From an uncultured Acidimicrobiales bacterium (GTDB lineage: Bacteria; Actinomycetota; Acidimicrobiia; Acidimicrobiales; Aldehydirespiratoraceae): a stretch of DNA of 5,006 nt. Every line of letters starts with the position of its first letter. Within the stretch, counting starts at the first letter, position 1. Of the stretch, positions 1 through 4,536 are shown piece after piece. The position numbers and the translations under genes are program-made. The stretch lies in the NCBI GenBank assembly GCA_938091985.1, contig CALKOE010000502.1, positions 1 to 5,006 on the forward strand. Reading direction: 5' to 3'. The notes under the pieces were generated by a model that made no database searches, was not told the DNA's origin, and saw only the letters and a program-made list of their open reading frames with translations.

Positions 1-458
1 TGCGCGATCTCGGGCACGAGCTCGGTGTGGGTGACGTTGCCGTCGGCACCGATGACGACCACGGCGCGCGCCGCCAGGCCTTCGAGCTTGCCGTCGGTGA
101 TGCGCACGCCGTAGGCATCGAGCACCTCGGGGTTCTTGAAGGTCGATCCGGTCGCCACGTTTTCGATGCCTTCGGCGCCGCAGAAGCGACCCGCAGCCGG
201 AGGAAGGTCGGCAGACACGCACAAGATGGTGGCGTCGAGACCCGCAGCCCGCTCGTTGAAGGTGCGCACGCTCGTCGCACAGACGCCGGTGTCGACCGAC
301 GGGAAGATGTTGAGCACAACCTGTTGGCCGGCGAGATCGGCCGAAGACACAGAGCTGAAGTCGGCCTTCGTCAGCGTGAACGCGGGTGCGGCACTCCCAA
401 TGGCGGGCAAATCGCCGTTGGTGTGGATGGGGTTGCCTCCGAGAGTGATCTCAGCCAT
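1..458 (-). CDS. tpx: Thiol peroxidase Tpx (atypical 2-Cys peroxiredoxin), 3' end off the window
   Basis: This gene encodes a cytoplasmic peroxiredoxin that reduces H2O2 and alkyl hydroperoxides using thioredoxin. The reverse-strand translation begins MAEITLGGNPIHTNGDLPAI, the usual Tpx start. The thioredoxin-like fold carries the motif FPSVDTGVCATSV, with peroxidatic Cys60 preceded by Thr57. The resolving Cys93 lies in RFCGAEGI, matching the C61/C95-type pair of E. coli Tpx. A third Cys (Cys80, LCVSAD) is also common in the family. The ATG at 458 is supported by an AGGAG Shine-Dalgarno (plus-strand 465-469) six bases upstream. 152 codons are present, ending in VPEIA. Full-length relatives are about 165-168 residues, so only the last ~15 residues are missing beyond position 1. 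The gene is transcribed divergently from ybaK across a 92-bp spacer. Both active-site thiols are Cys, not Sec. Identification is very secure. Confidence 0.96.
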   Translation of the reverse strand, partial: MAEITLGGNPIHTNGDLPAIGSAAPAFTLTKADFSSVSSADLAGQQVVLNIFPSVDTGVCATSVRTFNERAAGLDATILCVSADLPPAAGRFCGAEGIENVATGSTFKNPEVLDAYGVRITDGKLEGLAARAVVVIGADGNVTHTELVPEIA

Positions 459-464
459 TGGGTG

Positions 465-469
465 CTCCT
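465..469 (-). promoter_or_regulatory. Shine-Dalgarno of tpx
   Basis: On the minus strand AGGAG sits six bases before the ATG at 458. It supports that start over any upstream alternative. Confidence 0.75.
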
Positions 470-488
470 GTGGGTTGATCGGGGGCGA

Positions 489-504
489 GCGCGACCTGTC
501 GCGC
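489..504. repeat. Perfect 7-bp inverted repeat in the tpx/ybaK divergent intergenic region
   Basis: GCGCGAC-CT-GTCGCGC is a perfect dyad with a 2-base centre. It lies about 30 bases upstream of the tpx start and about 46 bases upstream of the ybaK start. Its position between divergent genes would suit an operator acting on either promoter, or a small 5'-UTR hairpin in the tpx transcript. I recognise no specific regulator for it, and GC-rich dyads of this size also arise by chance. Confidence 0.35.
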
Positions 505-550
505 AAGAGAGGGTTCTACACCACCGGCGCCGGCTTGGCAGGATGGGGCA

Positions 551-1036
551 GTGACTCCTGCAATCGACCTCCTGCGAGCGCTCGGGATCGATCATTCGAT
601 CACCGAATATGCACACGACCCCGAGAACGTTTCGTACGGCGACGAGGCAGTCCTGGCGCTGGGTGTTGATGCCGATGCCGTGTTCAAGACATTGCTCGTG
701 TCGCTTGACTCTGCGTCGTCCAACTCAGACTCGCTCGCCGTCGCAGTCGTGCCGGTTGGTGCGCGCCTCGATCTCAAGGCCGTCGCCCATGCGGCCGGAG
801 CGAAGCGGGCAACCATGGCTGACCCGACCGAAGCAGAGCGGCGAACCGGCTATGTCCTCGGCGGCATCTCTCCGTTCGGTCAGAAGCGACAGTTTCCCAC
901 CTTCGTCGACGAGTGGGCGCTCGCACTCGATGTCGTCCATTGCAGCGGCGGCCGACGGGGGCTCGAGGTCTCCCTCGCTCCGGAAGCATTCGTGGACGCG
1001 CTCGACGCGACCTTCACAGCAATTGCGATTTGGTGA
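551..1036 (+). CDS. ybaK: Cys-tRNA(Pro)/Cys-tRNA(Cys) deacylase, YbaK/EbsC family
   Basis: This 161-residue protein is a trans-editing enzyme that hydrolyses Cys mis-attached to tRNA(Pro) by prolyl-tRNA synthetase; it acts in the cytoplasm as a stand-alone editing domain. The sequence aligns along its length with E. coli YbaK (about 159 aa). It starts MTPAIDLL and has HDPENVSYGDEAV at about 22-34. VFKTLLV carries Lys46, the family's essential lysine, at the same residue number. MADP is at 89-92, the loop GYVLGGISPFGQKR at 100-113 carries the conserved GGxSP, and CSGGRRGLEVSL lies near the C-terminus. The GTG start at 551 is chosen because the N-terminus then matches YbaK exactly, and an AGGA (540-543) lies seven bases upstream. 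The stop is followed after only 18 bases by the Rdx selenoprotein gene, so the two are probably co-transcribed. No missing key residue is seen. Confidence 0.94.
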   Translation: MTPAIDLLRALGIDHSITEYAHDPENVSYGDEAVLALGVDADAVFKTLLVSLDSASSNSDSLAVAVVPVGARLDLKAVAHAAGAKRATMADPTEAERRTGYVLGGISPFGQKRQFPTFVDEWALALDVVHCSGGRRGLEVSLAPEAFVDALDATFTAIAIW

Positions 1037-1054
1037 GCGCGGTAGCCTTCGACC

Positions 1055-1321
1055 ATGGCCTACAAGATCGAGATCACCTACTGCGTCCCTTGAGATTATT
1101 CAGGCCGCGCCGTGAGCGCGACATCGGATCTTCTCTCGAACTACCAACACGTCATCGAGTCGCTCACACTGCACACCGGCACCAAGGGCGTCTACGACGT
1201 CACGGTCGACGGTGAGCTGATCTACTCGAAGGGCCACACCGGACGCCACGCCGAGCCGGGCGAAGTGCTCCAGTTGTTCACCGAGCTCGTCGGCGACATC
1301 CGTCGCTACGGCGAGGAGTAG
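1055..1321 (+). CDS. SelW/Rdx-family selenoprotein with CxxU redox motif (in-frame TGA 1091-1093 read as selenocysteine)
   Basis: Read from ATG 1055 with TGA as Sec, the product is 88 residues: MAYKIEITYCVPU (1-13), then DYSGRAVSATSDLLSNY and onward to RRYGEE, ending at TAG 1319-1321. The Rdx family (SelW/SelT/SelH-like, thioredoxin-like fold) begins with a beta-strand running into C-x-x-C/U. Cys-form bacterial homologues typically read like IEYCVPCGY, so Cys10 and Sec13 fall exactly on the redox pair. Downstream family features are also present: IESLTLHTGTKGVYDVTVDGELIYSK (about 37-62, here described only by its beta-hairpin) and TGRHAEPGEVLQL (about 65-77). The protein is presumably a small cytoplasmic thiol/selenol oxidoreductase; the substrate is unknown even for the family. 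A hairpin fitting a bacterial SECIS follows the TGA. The Shine-Dalgarno is weak (GGTAG, 1041-1045), so translation may be coupled to ybaK 18 bases upstream. The alternative of a nonsense-mutated Cys gene is less likely given the hairpin and the intact frame on both sides. Confidence 0.88.
1091..1131 (+). promoter_or_regulatory. Candidate bacterial SECIS element (UGA plus downstream stem-loop)
   Basis: Right after the UGA (1091-1093) the mRNA can form a perfect 5-bp GC stem, CGCGC (1106-1110) with GCGCG (1116-1120), capped by the 5-nt loop CGUGA (1111-1115). The loop has G as its second base, followed by U. Seventeen bases separate the UGA from the loop. These values fall within the published bSECIS pattern (loop 3-14 nt, a G in the first two loop positions, about 16-37 nt from UGA). 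A lower stem, AGAUU (1093-1097) with GAUCU (1127-1131) including one G-U pair, could extend it with an internal loop. The element lies inside the coding sequence, as bacterial SECIS elements do, and would recruit SelB/Sec-tRNA. No folding program was run. Confidence 0.75.
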
Positions 1322-1352
1322 CCCTCAGCCGTCTACTTGCGCGGTTCCATCG
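1322..1352. other. Short convergent spacer between selenoprotein and phosphatase genes
   Basis: These 31 bases separate two genes ending towards each other. I see no stem-loop followed by a T-run on either strand, so no intrinsic terminator can be called. Termination may be Rho-dependent or occur inside the opposing gene. Confidence 0.5.
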
Positions 1353-1880
1353 CTACTTCCGCAGCGCTGCGCGCAGGCGACCAGCGAGCCGCTCGATCTG
1401 CAAGTCCTGATCAGCCGACTGCGGGCCCGCGGCGGGGCGCGCCGCTCGCAGGTCGACGAGCGCTCGATCGATCTCGGCCCCAGAGGCACACATCAACAAC
1501 ACGGCGATAACGCCGGCGCGACCCCAGCCGGCACCGCAGTGCACGACAACTCGTTTCCCGCGCTGCAGTCGTCCATGGAGGTCGGCGACGAGCACCGAGA
1601 CCAGCGAGTCATCGGCGACCAAGTGATCCTCGGTGGGCAACCGCAGCGCTACATGAGGGGCCGGCGAATCCAGCCACGCCAGATAGTCCGGGAACCGGCG
1701 CTGCAGTTCTGCATCGGTCTGCAAGCAGACCGCAACATCACCCTCGACCGTCGCCAGCAGGCCGGCTGGGTCAGGACCGATGGCATCGAGACCACACAAG
1801 ATGAGCGTGCCGTCGACGCCGTCGACCGGTATGGCGTGAACACCGCCCACTGAGCCGAAGCGTTCGCCCCCGATCTCCAT
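1353..1880 (-). CDS. Dual-specificity-type (DSP/PTP superfamily) protein phosphatase
   Basis: This is a 175-residue Cys-based phosphatase. The P-loop signature HC(X5)R is intact as VVVHCGAGWGRAG, with nucleophile Cys115 and phosphate-binding Arg121. Upstream, LRLPTEDH (79-86) corresponds to the general-acid loop, with Asp85 the likely proton donor. Downstream, RAARPAAGPQSADQ (145-158) matches the R..RP..-GPQ..Q element seen in DSP/CDKN3-like and many bacterial tyrosine phosphatases. An earlier segment (VAVCLQTDAEL, 49-59) fits the first core strand. No signal peptide or membrane segment is visible, so it is probably cytoplasmic. The ATG at 1880 begins the recognisable protein but lacks a Shine-Dalgarno. 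An in-frame TTG at 1934 (18 residues longer) has a GGAG ten bases upstream and is a real alternative. The frame stays open further, to 2165, but overlaps the divergent CoA-transferase gene, so that extension is rejected. Substrate unknown. Confidence 0.88.
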   Translation of the reverse strand: MEIGGERFGSVGGVHAIPVDGVDGTLILCGLDAIGPDPAGLLATVEGDVAVCLQTDAELQRRFPDYLAWLDSPAPHVALRLPTEDHLVADDSLVSVLVADLHGRLQRGKRVVVHCGAGWGRAGVIAVLLMCASGAEIDRALVDLRAARPAAGPQSADQDLQIERLAGRLRAALRK

Positions 1881-1894
1881 AACCCGCGCACAGT

Positions 1895-1923
1895 AGCTGA
1901 TACGACCACGCAACGCGTCAGCT
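1895..1923. repeat. Imperfect inverted repeat in the phosphatase/CoA-transferase divergent spacer
   Basis: AGCTGATACG (1895-1904) and CGCGTCAGCT (1914-1923) pair at 8 of 10 positions around a 9-base spacer. The site lies between the two divergent starts and could be an operator, but it is weak, and it would fall within the coding region if the phosphatase starts at TTG 1934. Nothing else promoter-like stands out in the 91-base spacer. Confidence 0.25.
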
Positions 1924-1971
1924 GGATCTACCAAGTAGGCGGCGCTCCGTCGTTGGGTCCACACTTGCACA

Positions 1972-3216
1972 ATGCGCCTCGGAGACATCGCCAACGAACA
2001 AGACCCCGGCCAACCACAACCTCTCGCCGGCGTGCGCATCCTCGCCGCCGAGCAGATGGCCGCGCTCCCCTTTGCTACACAGCTCCTCGCGCGCCTCGGT
2101 GCCGACGTGGTCAAGGTCGAACATCCGACGATGGGCGACAGCGGACGTGGCTCGGTGCCCTTCATCGAGGACCCTCAAGGGCGCAAGGTGGGCGCCACCT
2201 TCCTGCGCAACAATTTCAACCCGCGAAGCATCGCTCTTGACCTCAAGGCCCCCGAGGGCGTGGAGCTGTTCCTCGACCTCGCGCCGAAGTTCGACATCGT
2301 CTGCGAGAACTTCAAAGCCGGCACCGCCGACCGCCTCGGCATCGGCTACGACGCAGTCGCGGCTCGTCACCCCGAGGTCGTCTATCTCTCGGTCTCCGGG
2401 TTCGGCAACGATCCCGCGTCGCCCTACATGCATCGTGCGGCCTACGCCGCAGTGGTCGAGGGCATGTCGGGGATCTACGAATACAAGCGGGCGCCGGGTC
2501 GTCGACCCATGGCCAACCCCGTTGGTGCCCTCGGCGACATCAGCAGCGCCCTCTTCGGAGTGATCGGCATCCTCGCGGCGCTGCGGCACAGAGACATGAC
2601 CGGCACCGGGCAATACATCGACATCGCCATGCTCGACGCCACCATGGCGATGACCGACATCGTCACCAACTTCTATTCGATGGGGATTCCCGACGAAGCA
2701 TCGTCCGGCATCGGCATCGTCGAAACGTTCGAGGCCGGCGAGGGCAACTTCGTGCTGCAGATCGTGCGCGAGCACCATTTCGAGAAGGTGGCGGAGATCA
2801 CCGGCAACCCCCAGTGGCTCACCGACCCGAGATTCGAATCACGAGCGGGTTGGCAGGAGCACTTCGAGACGGTGATCCGTCCGGGGGTCGAGGCTTGGGC
2901 GGCCGACAAGACCAACAAGGAGGCGGTCACCATCTTGTCCGCTGAGGGGGTCGCCGGCGGCGAGTCGAACTCGAGCCGCGAGATCGTCGAGGACGACCAC
3001 GTCGCCGTCCGCAACATGCTCGTCGAGATGCCGCGTGAGGACGGCGGCGAGCCGATTCTCGTGCCTGGCAATCCGGTCAAGATGTCTCGAACCCAGGAAG
3101 GACCCGAAACCCGAGTCCCGTGGTTGGGCGAGCACACCGACGAGGTCCTGGCGGCCGAACTCGGGCTCAGTGCCGAACGTCTGACCGAGCTCCGCGAGGC
3201 GGGCGTGACGAGCTGA
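1972..3216 (+). CDS. Family III (CaiB/BaiF) acyl-CoA transferase
   Basis: This 414-residue protein moves CoA between carboxylic acids, forming mixed anhydride and Asp-CoA thioester intermediates. Family hallmarks in order: PLAGVRIL near 17-24; LLARLGADVVKVEHP at 38-52, the classic N-terminal Rossmann segment; SIALDLKAPEG at 86-96; FDIVCENFKAGTADRLGIGYD at 107-127, closely family-like; and YLSVSGFG at 138-145. GALGDISSALFG follows, with Asp189 at the position of the catalytic Asp (Asp169 of formyl-CoA transferase). The C-terminal part has TDPRF (about 285-289) and the DDHVAVRNM segment (about 343-351). The length is normal (about 380-430). The ATG at 1972 has no clear Shine-Dalgarno, so a leaderless or weakly translated start is possible; later starts would cut into conserved sequence. 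The gene opens a block with an acyl-CoA dehydrogenase and a second family III protein, suggesting activation of a catabolic acid. The substrate is not readable. Racemase-type His is absent. Confidence 0.92.
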   Translation: MRLGDIANEQDPGQPQPLAGVRILAAEQMAALPFATQLLARLGADVVKVEHPTMGDSGRGSVPFIEDPQGRKVGATFLRNNFNPRSIALDLKAPEGVELFLDLAPKFDIVCENFKAGTADRLGIGYDAVAARHPEVVYLSVSGFGNDPASPYMHRAAYAAVVEGMSGIYEYKRAPGRRPMANPVGALGDISSALFGVIGILAALRHRDMTGTGQYIDIAMLDATMAMTDIVTNFYSMGIPDEASSGIGIVETFEAGEGNFVLQIVREHHFEKVAEITGNPQWLTDPRFESRAGWQEHFETVIRPGVEAWAADKTNKEAVTILSAEGVAGGESNSSREIVEDDHVAVRNMLVEMPREDGGEPILVPGNPVKMSRTQEGPETRVPWLGEHTDEVLAAELGLSAERLTELREAGVTS

Positions 3217-3247
3217 CCCGGCTTCTCTGCAACGAGCGGCCTGTGCC

Positions 3248-3253
3248 TAGAAT
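3248..3253 (+). promoter_or_regulatory. Candidate -10 box of the acyl-CoA dehydrogenase promoter
   Basis: TAGAAT differs by one base from TATAAT and lies 36 bases upstream of the ATG at 3290. No convincing -35 is visible at 16-18 bases spacing. Its last base is the first base of the 17-bp palindrome, which would place the start of transcription inside that operator. Confidence 0.5.
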
Positions 3254-3269
3254 CTGACGGTCCGTCAGA
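3253..3269. promoter_or_regulatory. Perfect 17-bp palindromic operator, TetR-family type
   Basis: TCTGACGG-T-CCGTCAGA has perfect 8-bp arms around a single central base. Palindromes with TGAC/GTCA half-sites and this spacing are typical of TetR-family repressors that control actinobacterial fatty-acid and acyl-CoA genes (established in general; the cognate regulator is not in this window). It abuts the TAGAAT -10 box and precedes the ribosome site by five bases, an ideal place to block transcription. An acyl-CoA or CoA-linked inducer would be expected by analogy; that is inference. Confidence 0.78.
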
Positions 3270-3273
3270 AACT

Positions 3274-3282
3274 GAGGAAGGG
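3274..3282 (+). promoter_or_regulatory. Shine-Dalgarno of the acyl-CoA dehydrogenase gene
   Basis: GAGGAAGGG ends seven bases before the ATG at 3290. It is by far the strongest ribosome site in the window and fixes that start. Confidence 0.8.
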
Positions 3283-3289
3283 TCCGCTC

Positions 3290-4510
3290 ATGGACTTCGA
3301 ATTCACACCAGAACAGCAGCAGTTTGCGGTCGATGTGAAGGAGTTCCTCGACGCCAATGACGATCCCGACGTCTTCGACGTCACCCGGGAGAACATGGCG
3401 CAGATCGTCGATACGCCCAAGCGGCGGGCGTTCATGAAGTCGCTCGGCCACAAGGGTTGGCTCGGGATCACCTGGCCCGAGGAATACGGCGGTACCGACG
3501 GCGAGGGCGTCTACGAGTACATCCTCAACGAGCAGTTGGCCGGCCGCGGCGGACCCCAGATCGGCAAGGGCGTCGGCATCATCGGCAAGACCCTGATCGC
3601 CCATGGCTCCGACAAGCTCAAGGCCGAGTTCCTCCCGCAGATCCTCGAGAACGACGTCGAGTTCGCCGTCGGCTACTCCGAGCCCAACGCCGGCTCCGAC
3701 GCCGCGTCGATGCGCCTCAAGGGCGAACGGATCACCAGCGACGCCGGTGAAGACGGCTGGCTCCTGAACGGACAGAAGACCTGGACGACCTCGGCTCACT
3801 TCGCCGAGTGGTACTGGGTCGGTGTGCGCACCGATCCCGACAACAAGCACATGGGCATCACCTTGATGCTGGTGCCTCTCGATCAAGAGGGCATCACCAT
3901 CAACGGCATCTGGACGATGGGCGACGAGCGCACCAACGAGGTCTGGTTCGATGATGTCTTCGTGTCCGACGACTATGTCGTCGGACAAGTCAACTACGGG
4001 TTCCGCTACATCAGCCAGGCGCTCGATCTCGAGCGCTTCACGATGTTCACGATGTCGCCGATCCTGCAACGCCTCGACCTGCTCACCGACTATGTGAAGA
4101 CCGCGGTGCGCGATGGCGAACCGCTGCGGAACGACCCGAAGATCCGAGCACGATTGGCCCAACTCCACACCGAGGCCGAGGTAGCTCGAGTGATGGGTCT
4201 CAAGTTCGTGGCCGAAGCGGTCAAGGTCGAGTATCTCGTGAAGGCGGGCAAGCCCTACCAGCCCCCGACCGTCGAGGCCTCGGAGTACAAGCTCTTCGCC
4301 ACCGAACTCTCGAAGCGCCTCGCTGATGCCGCGATGGACATCGGCGGCCCCGGTTCGCAGCTGCGGGTGAAGACCGACGACGCCCCGATGAAGGGACGCT
4401 CCGAGTCGACGTATCGCTACACCGTGATCGACACCATCGGTGGCGGCTCCTCGGAGATCCAGAAGAACATCATCGCCCGCCGGGCCATGGGCCTCCCCAA
4501 GAACTTCTGA
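3290..4510 (+). CDS. Acyl-CoA dehydrogenase (FadE-type, FAD-dependent)
   Basis: This 406-residue protein would introduce an alpha,beta double bond into an acyl-CoA, passing electrons through FAD to electron-transfer flavoprotein. The N-terminal helical domain begins MDFEFTPEQQQF and contains GWLGITWPEEYGG (56-68). The mid beta-domain shows FAVGYSEPNAGSDAASM (125-141) and WLLNGQKTWTTSAH (157-170), both FAD/substrate-binding signatures. The C-terminal helical domain ends TIGGGSSEIQKNIIARRAMGLP (382-403, motif core GGGSSEIQ at 384-391). The MCAD-type catalytic Glu position is Gly here; Glu248 in ALDLERF sits where isovaleryl- and long-chain-type enzymes carry their base, so it is the likely catalytic residue. 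The layout resembles the mycobacterial FadE29/FadE26 kind used in sterol side-chain oxidation more than straight-chain MCAD. The start is fixed by the strong Shine-Dalgarno at 3274-3282. It has its own operator and promoter and lies 26 bases before the racemase-like gene, so those two are probably one transcript. Confidence 0.94.
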   Translation: MDFEFTPEQQQFAVDVKEFLDANDDPDVFDVTRENMAQIVDTPKRRAFMKSLGHKGWLGITWPEEYGGTDGEGVYEYILNEQLAGRGGPQIGKGVGIIGKTLIAHGSDKLKAEFLPQILENDVEFAVGYSEPNAGSDAASMRLKGERITSDAGEDGWLLNGQKTWTTSAHFAEWYWVGVRTDPDNKHMGITLMLVPLDQEGITINGIWTMGDERTNEVWFDDVFVSDDYVVGQVNYGFRYISQALDLERFTMFTMSPILQRLDLLTDYVKTAVRDGEPLRNDPKIRARLAQLHTEAEVARVMGLKFVAEAVKVEYLVKAGKPYQPPTVEASEYKLFATELSKRLADAAMDIGGPGSQLRVKTDDAPMKGRSESTYRYTVIDTIGGGSSEIQKNIIARRAMGLPKNF

Positions 4511-4536
4511 GCCTCGAAGACTGTGCTGGTTCAGCG

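Noticed and set aside
27..669. Plus-strand open frames over the tpx region (27-554 and 136-669)
   Set aside because: They are antisense to a clearly recognisable Tpx with both active-site Cys. Their translations are Arg/Gly-rich with no family features, typical of GC-rich shadow frames.
1091..1093. TGA as an ordinary stop or pseudogene lesion
   Set aside because: The position coincides with the family's redox residue, the frame is intact on both sides, and a SECIS-like hairpin follows. A four-way coincidence is less likely than Sec decoding, though sequencing error cannot be excluded from one read of the sequence.
1360..1371. 12-bp palindrome CGCAGCGCTGCG near the end of the phosphatase gene as a terminator
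   Set aside because: It lies inside coding sequence, allows only a four-pair hairpin with a four-base loop, and no T-run follows on either strand.
1881..2165. N-terminal extension of the phosphatase frame up to 2165
   Set aside because: It would overlap the divergent CoA-transferase by almost 200 bases. The extra residues are low-complexity Arg/Ala/Ser-rich without family similarity.
1918..2778. 286-residue minus-strand open frame
   Set aside because: It lies wholly antisense to the CoA-transferase apart from its first part. Its His/Asp/Val-rich composition is that of a codon shadow and no motif is seen.
3167..4168. 333-residue minus-strand open frame
   Set aside because: It is antisense to the acyl-CoA dehydrogenase. 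Long antisense frames are expected in GC-rich genes, and the translation shows no domain signature.
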